14,216 nucleotides of DNA from JAWXVD01 sp044425705 (lineage in GTDB: Bacteria; Bacillota; Clostridia; Lachnospirales; Lachnospiraceae). The stretch covers positions 1 to 14,216 of the forward strand of contig JAWXVD010000085.1 in assembly GCA_044425705.1 (NCBI GenBank), read 5' to 3'. Every line of letters starts with the position of its first letter. Within the stretch, counting starts at the first letter, position 1. The notes under the pieces were generated by a model, which saw nothing but the letters and a program-made list of their open reading frames with translations, ran no database searches and was not told the DNA's origin. The translations under genes and the position numbers were made by a program. Positions 1-5,542 of this stretch are shown here, one piece after another.

Positions 1-35
1 CTGAATAGTTACGTCTTGTTTACAAGATTTCACAT

Positions 36-79
36 AAAAAATAATCGCCCAAGACTCTCAACCTTTGCGATTATTTTTT
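36..79. terminator. Bidirectional intrinsic terminator, left copy
   Basis: The arms at 36-48 (six A, then TAATCGC) and 67-79 (GCGATTA then six T) are perfect 13-bp complements around an 18-base loop. A-run and T-run flank the GC-bearing part, so the hairpin reads as an intrinsic terminator from either side. It would end the leftward antisense RNA of this copy and any rightward toxin transcript. Confidence 0.75.
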
Positions 80-125
80 AATTAATTATATGAGGGACAA
101 CCGTCTATCGGTAGTGCCTTTTTAT
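36..125 (-). ncRNA. Predicted orphan antisense (antitoxin) RNA, left copy
   Basis: A leftward transcript of about 90 nt is inferred from the promoter at 132-160 to the terminator at 36-79. Its expected 5' part has a small hairpin (ACCG / CGGT around 105-115) like the one in the copy linked to the intact toxin. No intact toxin lies opposite this copy within the window, hence 'orphan'. It could act in trans on the toxin mRNA at 379-465, because terminator and tail sequences are nearly the same. The transcription start is estimated from the promoter spacing. Confidence 0.5.
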
Positions 126-131
126 ATTTTT

Positions 132-160
132 ATATTAAACTAGATTTCTTTATCTGTCAA
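132..160 (-). promoter_or_regulatory. Sigma-A type promoter of the left antisense RNA
   Basis: On the minus strand a perfect -35 TTGACA (155-160) is followed after 17 bases by a -10 TAATAT (132-137), one base off TATAAT. The same arrangement is kept in the second copy at 551-579, although other bases around it differ. Start of transcription is expected near 125. Confidence 0.75.
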
Positions 161-265
161 CGGATTTTTCACTCCCCAAACCAACAGTCCTAGATAATGT
201 TTGAAATATTCCTTTTTGTAAGTAAAAAAACACATCATTATACGCTATACTTTTTCGATATTATG

Positions 266-274
266 TGCTAGAAT
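266..274 (+). promoter_or_regulatory. Candidate extended -10 of the toxin promoter
   Basis: TG-C-TAGAAT at 266-274 fits an extended -10 box. There is no good -35 at 17 bases; TATACT at 246-251 could be an alternative -10. The choice is supported mainly because it would start the toxin mRNA near 281, just before the 5' hairpin, matching how the antisense RNA begins. This is a weak call. Confidence 0.3.
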
Positions 275-280
275 TCTTCC

Positions 281-313
281 ATGGTACTACCATAACGGTA
301 GGCGGTTTCCCTC
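281..313 (+). promoter_or_regulatory. 5' leader hairpin of the toxin mRNA, mirrored in the antisense RNA
   Basis: The leader holds CTACC-ATAAC-GGTAG, a 5-bp hairpin at about 287-301, followed by GGCGGTTTCCCTC. The minus strand at 511-537 begins with the same blocks in the same order: GGTACTACC, then ACGGTT, then TCCCTC. The two RNAs therefore have look-alike 5' ends, and CGGTAG of the mRNA is complementary to CTACCG of the antisense RNA. This suits a kissing contact as in Fst/par type I systems; the comparison with Fst is by layout, not by sequence identity. Confidence 0.5.
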
Positions 314-378
314 TATACTTCTGGATGGTTATGCCCTCTAAGTACATTGTTTCTTACAATGGGAAAGGAGGGGTTGCT

Positions 379-465
379 ATGGTTACATATTCGGAATTGT
401 TTGAATTTTGTTTATTAATCGTTGCTATTGTAGGTCTTGTTTACAAGATTTCACATAAAAAATAA
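379..465 (+). CDS. Small hydrophobic type I toxin (putative holin-like toxin)
   Basis: This encodes a 28-residue peptide: a short polar start (MVTYSELFEF), one hydrophobic segment (about residues 10-22, CLLIVAIVGLVY) and a basic tail (KISHKK). Size, layout and the MVTYSELF…IVAIVGLVYK pattern fit the putative holin-like toxin family (Hol_Tox), type I toxins that insert in the membrane. The ATG at 379 is chosen because AAAGGAGGGG (364-373) sits just upstream. The reading frame stays open back to 265, but that part overlaps the leader hairpin and lacks a ribosome site. The stop codon lies inside the bidirectional terminator, and a convergent antisense RNA overlaps the 3' end, the usual control of such toxins. 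Family assignment is from recognition; toxicity is inferred. Confidence 0.75.
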   Translation: MVTYSELFEFCLLIVAIVGLVYKISHKK

Positions 466-499
466 TCGCCCAAGACTCTCAACTTAGCGATTATTTTTT
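457..499. terminator. Bidirectional terminator shared by toxin and antisense RNA
   Basis: Arms 457-469 and 487-499 form a 13-bp stem (six A, TAATCGC / GCGATTA, six T) around a 17-base loop. The toxin stop codon TAA is part of the left arm. Both convergent transcripts would end here, which makes their last 43 or so bases fully complementary, the arrangement seen in txpA/RatA-like and par loci. Confidence 0.8.
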
Positions 500-544
500 A
501 GCTTTTATTTGAGGGACAACCGTCTATCGGTAGTACCTTTTTAT
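457..544 (-). ncRNA. Predicted antisense antitoxin RNA
   Basis: A leftward RNA of about 88 nt is inferred between the promoter at 551-579 (start near 544) and the terminator at 457-499. It overlaps the toxin mRNA 3' end through the terminator and carries a 5' hairpin (ACCG / CGGT, about 521-533) that mirrors the mRNA leader at 283-313. The likely role is repression or destabilisation of the toxin mRNA. There is no open reading frame with a ribosome site in it. Confidence 0.65.
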
Positions 545-550
545 ATTTTT

Positions 551-579
551 ATATTAAACTAGATTTCTTTATCTGTCAA
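551..579 (-). promoter_or_regulatory. Promoter of the antisense antitoxin RNA
   Basis: On the minus strand, TTGACA (574-579), a 17-base spacer and TAATAT (551-556) make a near-consensus sigma-A promoter. It is much stronger-looking than anything upstream of the toxin, as expected when a short antisense RNA must be in excess over its target. Confidence 0.8.
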
Positions 580-649
580 CGGATTTTTCACTCCCCTAAC
601 CAACAGTCATGGATATTGTTTGAAATAGATTAGGTACTTTACTTGATTT

Positions 650-1126
650 TCAAACTTTTTCACATAGTACTTCCATAATTTCTTCATCCGTATAATTAGG
701 ATATGTTTGGAATAAGCGAACAATTGATTCCACATAATCTAGGTTTAGCTCCATAAAGTCAGCTATAGACTGATTATCTAGATTTTTTTAGTATTAAGAC
801 GTATAAAACGAATCTTTTCTAATGCCCGACCCATTTCACGACCTTCTTCTAATTTTAGCTGTTCTCGTATTTGCTGCATCATATAGTCCTTCCTCCATTC
901 CACATTTTGCTTCACTTCCATGGCTCGTGCCTTCAACTGTTGTACAAATTCATTCTCACTTTCTTCCCCATACACATATCTCAAAAATGCTTCCATATCC
1001 GAACCAACATCGTCCAATAATCCCTTCGCATTCAGAAAAATTTTTTGTGTGCCATCTCCTAATAGAATACTAGGATTTTCTTTGTAATTCTTCTTCACGA
1101 GTATGTTGTTTTGTCGCTTCAGTCAT
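650..1126 (-). pseudogene. Remnant of an Rpn / PD-(D/E)XK nuclease family putative transposase
   Basis: The gene opens with AAGGAGG, six bases and ATG at 1126, and reads MTEATKQHTREEELQRKS, like the N-terminus of PDDEXK_2 proteins just before their 'DKLTLFDDDLM' region. A stop at 1070-1072 follows at once. In another frame the sequence then resumes with the family's C-terminal part (GDGTQKIFLNAKG…, MEAFLRYVYG…, VKQNVEWRKDYM…). The nuclease core that should lie between is missing, so an internal deletion joined the two ends near 1070. A second lesion follows: a run of seven T on the plus strand (783-789) puts the frame into a stop at 778-780, whereas one more base would continue it as NLDNQSIADFMELNLDYV… to the stop at 650-652. 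With about half the usual length and no catalytic core, it should be non-functional. Confidence 0.75.
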
Positions 1127-1308
1127 AACTATCCTCCTTGGATTGTTGCAGGAGATGCCACTTATGTACTTCTCTCTGCTTTTTCAATGGTAGTAAGAAA
1201 AGATGAGTAAATAAGATGGTCTAGTTCGACCAGAGATGGCTTTGCCACCAGAAATGATGTAGACTATATTGATAACCCAATTCTACATTGGGTACTTTGC
1301 TTGGTCTC

Positions 1309-1337
1309 AATATAACATAATACGTATCATCTGTCTA
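1309..1337 (-). promoter_or_regulatory. Candidate promoter ahead of the nuclease remnant
   Basis: On the minus strand TAGACA (1332-1337) and TATATT (1309-1314) are separated by 17 bases; each box is one base off consensus. It would give a leader of about 175 nt before the ATG at 1126. The rest of 1127-1365 shows no gene and no clear terminator for the polysaccharide operon that ends at 1366, so that operon might read through into this region. Confidence 0.4.
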
Positions 1338-1365
1338 TAGAAACAGCTCTATTTCAAACCTACAC

Positions 1366-2751
1366 TCACTTGCTAATCGTTATCCTACCAATATCCTCTC
1401 CATCTACTGTAATTCCTAATTTTATATCACCATTATAATCTTCTGGTAATTGAAATTTATCACTTTCTACTGGAAATATTAATTCCTCTATTACTTTCTC
1501 ATATTCATCATTTTTTATAGCCAGCACTTCATTTTCTAAAATAATTTCATATTTCGTATCAACACTTCCTGCCATAACAGATTGAATTTGATATACAGCA
1601 TCCTCTGATGTTATAATCACACCTAGTAAGGCATCTTCTAAGTTTTCAAATTTTTCCTCGTAGCTGCTATAAAAATATTCTTCGGGTAAGTATATATTAG
1701 AAGCCCCTTCTACTTGCACCGCTTCATGAGGATCATTTTTATTTGCAAATATTTCTGCAAAGGCTTTTGAAAATTTTTCTGCACCTGAGGAATTGAGATG
1801 ATGTTCGTCATAAAAATCCGTTTTTATTTCCAAATTCAAAAAATCTTCTTTACACAAATTGAAATCTATGTATGGTATTTCTGTATCTTGCAGTAACCGC
1901 TCCACTTGTTCTATATAATTATCATATTCTATATTCGATAATCTAAAATCCGTCACCGGAGCAGAAAATAAAATTAATTGAATATTATTCTCTTTACAAT
2001 ATTCAATTATTTGAAATAAACTATTAATGTAATCGTTTTTGAAAATATTGTCTTCTATTGCTTGGTTTTCTTGCTCCATAAATACAATTCCATTCTCTAT
2101 ATAATTTTCAGATCCTATAAATCCCTGTCCTATATAAACGCTAGTTCCTACCTCTATATATTCATAATTTTGATAGTTCGATTCACTCTTCTTTTTTATA
2201 ATATCATACATTATTCCAAATTGTAGATTTCCAATATACCTTCTAGGCAATAGAAAACTATTCGGATAATAATCCGAACCACTTGCTTTTATTAGAAATA
2301 TTGCTTTGTCGAATGATTCTTTCAAATTATTTGATACGGTATACGTTGATCCTAGCTCTGTCCGTTGACTATATTCACTTTCTAATGCCATTCCATAATA
2401 TAATTCCAAATAAACTTCCTCTAACTCATTATTCTTTCCTACTTCTTGTAAAATCACATAAGAAGCATCTAATTTTTGCGATGAACTCCCCGCATTAAAT
2501 GTATTTTTCTCATATATAACATCCAATTCTTCTGAAACTAATGAACGAAAACAATGGGACGAACCCAAAAACAACACATCAATATTATCCTCTTGATGAT
2601 ACATTTCGTAAAATGTCAATCGAAAAAAATCATTCGCATCATCATCTAACAAAAAAGTTAACCCCATATTCACCAAACAAAACATGATAAAAAATGCAAT
2701 TACTTTGCTGCTATTTATTATTATTGCTTTTATTCTACTTTTATTTTGCAT
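1366..2751 (-). CDS. SGNH-hydrolase-like membrane-anchored protein, partner of the MBOAT acyltransferase
   Basis: This 461-residue protein has one N-terminal membrane segment (about 15-35) and an extracytoplasmic SGNH/GDSL-like domain. Block I is FLGSSH (61-66, likely nucleophile Ser65), block II NAGSSS (86-91), and the DEHH motif at 315-318 supplies the probable Asp/His pair (DxxH). After about residue 345 comes a roughly 115-residue, acidic, probably beta-rich tail that I do not recognise. Proteins of this layout commonly follow MBOAT genes (as DltD with DltB, or AlgJ/AlgX with AlgI) and take part in moving acyl groups onto extracellular polymers. It starts 12 bases after the MBOAT stop, with GAGGTGAG as ribosome site, so the two are probably translated together. 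Direction of the reaction (transferase or esterase) and its substrate are inferred. It is the last gene of the leftward cluster. Confidence 0.75.
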   Translation of the reverse strand: MQNKSRIKAIIINSSKVIAFFIMFCLVNMGLTFLLDDDANDFFRLTFYEMYHQEDNIDVLFLGSSHCFRSLVSEELDVIYEKNTFNAGSSSQKLDASYVILQEVGKNNELEEVYLELYYGMALESEYSQRTELGSTYTVSNNLKESFDKAIFLIKASGSDYYPNSFLLPRRYIGNLQFGIMYDIIKKKSESNYQNYEYIEVGTSVYIGQGFIGSENYIENGIVFMEQENQAIEDNIFKNDYINSLFQIIEYCKENNIQLILFSAPVTDFRLSNIEYDNYIEQVERLLQDTEIPYIDFNLCKEDFLNLEIKTDFYDEHHLNSSGAEKFSKAFAEIFANKNDPHEAVQVEGASNIYLPEEYFYSSYEEKFENLEDALLGVIITSEDAVYQIQSVMAGSVDTKYEIILENEVLAIKNDEYEKVIEELIFPVESDKFQLPEDYNGDIKLGITVDGEDIGRITISK

Positions 2752-2763
2752 CTTTACTCACCT

Positions 2764-4044
2764 CTAAAACTGAAAATATACAAATTGACTTGCATCATAT
2801 CCTGCACCATATACTCCAAATAAAATCACCCACCAAACAGCCACTTGATAAACAATATATCGAAACCATATAGGACTGTTGCATAAAATTTGATACAAAT
2901 AAATTCTTTTACTATAGCAATAATCCACAACTAATAATATAACAATCGAGACTAGCAAACGTGATAAATCTATTTCTGATATGCCAAGTTCAATAATCGG
3001 TTTATATTGATACACCTGTAAAGCTTGCCTTATCATATCTATGCCATCACTTAAGTCACCTACCCGAAAAAATAACCAGGCAAAATCAACTAATAAGAAT
3101 GTGGTACAAATTTTAATAGCATTGGAAATTGTTTTAGGTAGCCTTTTTCCTAATCTAGGTAATTTTTGAACTATTGCACTTTTGATGATACCTACTATTT
3201 GATATCCACCATGAAGCATGCCCCAAAAAATATAATTCCAGCTAGCACCATGCCAAAGTCCACTAATTCCAAAAACAATGCCAATGTTTATCATTGTTCT
3301 AAGCTTACCTTTTCTACTACCACCAAGAGGTATATACACATAGTCTGTAAACCAAGATGTCAAAGAAATATGCCAACTTCTCCAAAATTCCTTGATGGAG
3401 GTTGCCAAATATGGGCTCTTGAAATTTTTCATCAAATCAAATCCCATTACCTTTGCCGCTCCTCTAGCTATATTGGTGTATCCATCAAAATCACAATATA
3501 TTTGAAAAGCAAAGAAAATAGTAGCAACTGAAATTTCCACAAATCCATAAGATTGGTAGTTATCATATACTTGATTCACTAAAATAGCTGCTCGATCAGC
3601 TATCACCAGTTTTTCGAAAAATCCCCAGAGCATCAAACATAACCCTTTATGCACATTGGCAAAAGAGTATATATTTATCTGATCCACGTTTTGAATTTGT
3701 ACTAATAATTTTCCACTTCTTTCGATCGGTCCTGCTACCAATTGTGGAAAAAATGAAACAAACAGTGCATATTTGAACAGATTTTGTTCGGGTTGAATGG
3801 TGCCTCGATATACATCTATGGTATAACTCAGTGCTTGAAATGTATAAAAAGAAATGCCTACTGGCAACAAAAAGTCAAACGGCTTCTCTATCAAGGAAAT
3901 GCCCAGTAAGTTAAGAATTCTATTACTATTAATGATTAAAAAATCACTATATTTAAAGATAACAAGAATTAATATATTGATAACAATAACCCCTGCGACT
4001 AGTAAAACTTTTATTGTCTGACAATTAAGCCAATACCCCCCCAT
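2764..4044 (-). CDS. MBOAT O-acyltransferase, C-terminal part (frame broken by poly-G)
   Basis: This frame holds most of a membrane-bound O-acyltransferase of the AlgI/DltB type: several membrane helices, PVGISFYTFQ (61-70), YCDFDGYT (183-190), WRSWH (221-225), and SGLWHGASWN with the likely catalytic His265. Such proteins pass an acyl group, often acetyl, from the cytoplasm to an exported polysaccharide. The first 75 residues lie in another frame at 4025-4261; the break is the seven-G run at 4036-4042. With six G the two parts join as …RKSENGGYWLNCQT…, giving 498 residues, normal for the family. The ATG at 4044 overlaps the upstream frame and has no good ribosome site, so independent translation would be poor and would lack the first helices. 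The downstream SGNH-like gene points to a paired acylation module. Confidence 0.8.
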   Translation of the reverse strand: MGGYWLNCQTIKVLLVAGVIVINILILVIFKYSDFLIINSNRILNLLGISLIEKPFDFLLPVGISFYTFQALSYTIDVYRGTIQPEQNLFKYALFVSFFPQLVAGPIERSGKLLVQIQNVDQINIYSFANVHKGLCLMLWGFFEKLVIADRAAILVNQVYDNYQSYGFVEISVATIFFAFQIYCDFDGYTNIARGAAKVMGFDLMKNFKSPYLATSIKEFWRSWHISLTSWFTDYVYIPLGGSRKGKLRTMINIGIVFGISGLWHGASWNYIFWGMLHGGYQIVGIIKSAIVQKLPRLGKRLPKTISNAIKICTTFLLVDFAWLFFRVGDLSDGIDMIRQALQVYQYKPIIELGISEIDLSRLLVSIVILLVVDYCYSKRIYLYQILCNSPIWFRYIVYQVAVWWVILFGVYGAGYDASQFVYFQF

Positions 4045-4261
4045 TTTCAGATTTCCGATTTATTTGACTGAGTAAAATACCTCCTACATAAGTTATTACT
4101 GTAGAAAATGCAATTAAAAAAGCATACTTCGGATTCCAACTCATATAAAAATAGTAACTGGCAACTAAGAGCCATATGTATCGTATCTTCTTTGGTACTA
4201 TAAAATATACCAATACTACAATTGGGAAAAAACACATAAAATCAAATGAATTAAATAACAT
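4025..4261 (-). CDS. MBOAT O-acyltransferase, N-terminal part (78 residues, truncated)
   Basis: This begins like a full MBOAT protein (MLFNSFDFMCFFPIV…, then LLVASYYFYMSWNPKYAFLI) with two to three membrane helices. It has a good ribosome site (AAAGGAG, ten bases before ATG). It reads …NRKSENGGVLA and stops just past the seven-G run. It overlaps the C-terminal frame (2764-4044) by 20 bases, and a +1 shift joins them. As it stands it makes a short membrane peptide with no catalytic residues. Either the gene is switched off in this cell line, or the base count of the run is a sequencing error, or slippage yields some full-length product. Confidence 0.75.
   Translation of the reverse strand: MLFNSFDFMCFFPIVVLVYFIVPKKIRYIWLLVASYYFYMSWNPKYAFLIAFSTVITYVGGILLSQINRKSENGGVLA
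4036..4042 (-). repeat. Seven-G homopolymer in the MBOAT gene
   Basis: Seven C on the plus strand are read as seven G in the coding strand. This tract sits exactly at the frame change between the two MBOAT halves. Six or nine G would restore the frame. The location near the 5' end of a surface-modification gene is typical of slipped-strand contingency loci, though one tract cannot distinguish that from an error. Confidence 0.8.
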
Positions 4262-4283
4262 CTTTTCTTTCTCCTTTCCAAAC

Positions 4284-5381
4284 CTACAACCTTCTCACCC
4301 ACTGATGCACACTTCTCACACTCTTAGGTGCAACCCCTAGTACCAGCAAATAAACTTTATTTTTCTTACTCAAATACGAATTTCTCACAACATCCTTCAT
4401 CTGTTTTCGCAACTGCTTTTTCACCGCTTGATAAAATCCATTCTCTTTTGTCATCTGTTTCACTGGAATATGCAACATATAGTCTAGTCTTTGGAACAAG
4501 CCAAATCTTATACACACTTCTTTCAGGTTTGGATAGGTGTTATCCACAATTTCATTGACCACATCTGCATTATCCACAATGTCCATAAAAACTCTAGAAA
4601 ATTCGTCTCTCGATTCTTTTCTAGTATTACTGCCAATACGATAAAATACATGGTACATTTGATCAGGCAAGATATAGATTCCATCAACCTGATTTTCTTT
4701 TGTATCATTTATGCCTTGTTCACAATCTGATAAGGTTGCATCCAAGAGATAACTTTCAGGTTTTTTGATTTTATTTTCTAAGCTACTTTCTTTCATTTCT
4801 TGTAATAAATGAATCAACAAATAGAAATCCTCATTTAATTTTCCTTCTGGAAAGCTTTTACCTGCAAGCAGTTCTCTAGCAATTAATTTAGTACAAAAAG
4901 AACAGTCTCCTTTATGCAAGAGGAGTTCTTTCATAAACTCTTCGCTGCTACAAAGAAATGCTTGCTCCGGAGGAATGCAAACGTTTTTCATTAGATTTCC
5001 ATCCACATCTATTTCATCTCTAGAAGCTTGTACAATAGGAACTTTATATGTTACAGATGCATTTACCAAGGTTTCATACATCTCTGGTGAGATAAAATCA
5101 TCGCTATCTATAAAGCCTAAATAGTCTCCTTTTGCTTCTTTGATTCCCAAGTTCCTTGCAGAAGAAGAACCTCCATTTTGTTTATGAAATACACGTATTC
5201 TCTTGTCTTTTTTTGCCAGTTCCTCACATAGCAGTGCTGTTCCATCAGTAGAACCGTCATCTACTAAGATAATATCTAAATTCTGATAGGTTTGACTGGT
5301 AATTGAATCGACACATTTTTCTAGGCAATCCATACTATTAAAAATAGGTACGATGATACTGATTACTATTTTATTATCCAT
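4284..5381 (-). CDS. Family 2 glycosyltransferase
   Basis: This 365-residue protein has a classic GT-A, GT2 N-terminal domain: VISIIVPIFNSMDCLEKCV at the start, DDGSTDGT (41-48), GGSSSARNLGI (70-80) and the metal-binding IDSDD (91-95). It should add one sugar from a nucleotide-sugar to the lipid-linked repeat unit on the inner face of the membrane. The C-terminal third (after about 230) is alpha-helical and basic, without membrane helices, and has no motif I can assign. ATG at 5381 follows AAGGGA with normal spacing. It is the last glycosyltransferase before the acylation genes, 22 bases upstream of the MBOAT start. Donor and acceptor cannot be told from sequence. Confidence 0.85.
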   Translation of the reverse strand: MDNKIVISIIVPIFNSMDCLEKCVDSITSQTYQNLDIILVDDGSTDGTALLCEELAKKDKRIRVFHKQNGGSSSARNLGIKEAKGDYLGFIDSDDFISPEMYETLVNASVTYKVPIVQASRDEIDVDGNLMKNVCIPPEQAFLCSSEEFMKELLLHKGDCSFCTKLIARELLAGKSFPEGKLNEDFYLLIHLLQEMKESSLENKIKKPESYLLDATLSDCEQGINDTKENQVDGIYILPDQMYHVFYRIGSNTRKESRDEFSRVFMDIVDNADVVNEIVDNTYPNLKEVCIRFGLFQRLDYMLHIPVKQMTKENGFYQAVKKQLRKQMKDVVRNSYLSKKNKVYLLVLGVAPKSVRSVHQWVRRL

Positions 5382-5490
5382 TTATATTTTCCCTTATTAT
5401 TCAAAATATTGTCATCCACACAGCTACTTTATTACTACTTCTTCCCAAACAATACTTTCACATTTTATGAAACTCCAATTTCATTTTTGC

Positions 5491-5542
5491 TATTTTTCAC
5501 GTACATAGCTATCTTATATTTTTCACGTACATAGCTATCTTT
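5491..5542. repeat. Two tandem 26-base units at the end of a GT4 gene
   Basis: Units 5491-5516 and 5517-5542 differ only in the last base. Each contains CACGTACATAGCTATCTT. The stop codon of the GT4 gene (5535-5537) lies inside the second unit, so the duplication added spacer after the gene. The remaining spacer to 5382 is AT-rich with one weak 6-bp hairpin (5467-5484) and no clear terminator. Confidence 0.85.

Larger units (their letters stand above)
13..208. repeat. Direct repeat, left copy (toxin tail, terminator, antisense promoter)
   Basis: This stretch closely matches 434-627 in the same orientation, with scattered substitutions and small indels. It carries the last codons of the toxin reading frame (…VYKISHKK then stop, about 15-44), the bidirectional terminator and the leftward antisense promoter. 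The toxin frame is interrupted by an in-frame TAG at 6-8, just before the homology starts, so no toxin of this type can be read from this copy inside the window. It looks like a partial duplication or the remains of a second toxin/antitoxin unit. The stretch 209-265 between this copy and the toxin gene shows no gene. Confidence 0.85.
434..627. repeat. Direct repeat, right copy (intact toxin tail and antitoxin RNA)
   Basis: Second copy of the repeat at 13-208, in the same orientation. It starts inside the last codons of the intact toxin gene and ends just before the remnant nuclease gene at 650. Promoter boxes and terminator stem are fully kept in both copies, while loop and spacer bases differ (for example in the terminator loop and at 501-510), so the duplication is not brand-new. 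Confidence 0.85.

Noticed and set aside
265..378. N-terminal extension of the toxin reading frame (66-residue version)
   Set aside because: It has no ribosome site, overlaps the mRNA leader hairpin, and the ATG at 379 has a strong AAAGGAGG directly upstream.
822..1073. Plus-strand open frame opposite the nuclease remnant
   Set aside because: It has no ribosome site or recognisable motif, and its composition follows the recognisable minus-strand coding remnant.
1274..1292. Inverted repeat ACCCAA / TTGGGT as operon terminator
   Set aside because: The stem is only 6 bp, there is no T-run, and it lies far past the last gene.
5467..5484. Small hairpin ATGAAA/TTTCAT with short T-run on the plus strand
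   Set aside because: The stem is 6 bp with one G-C pair, and nothing is transcribed rightward there.
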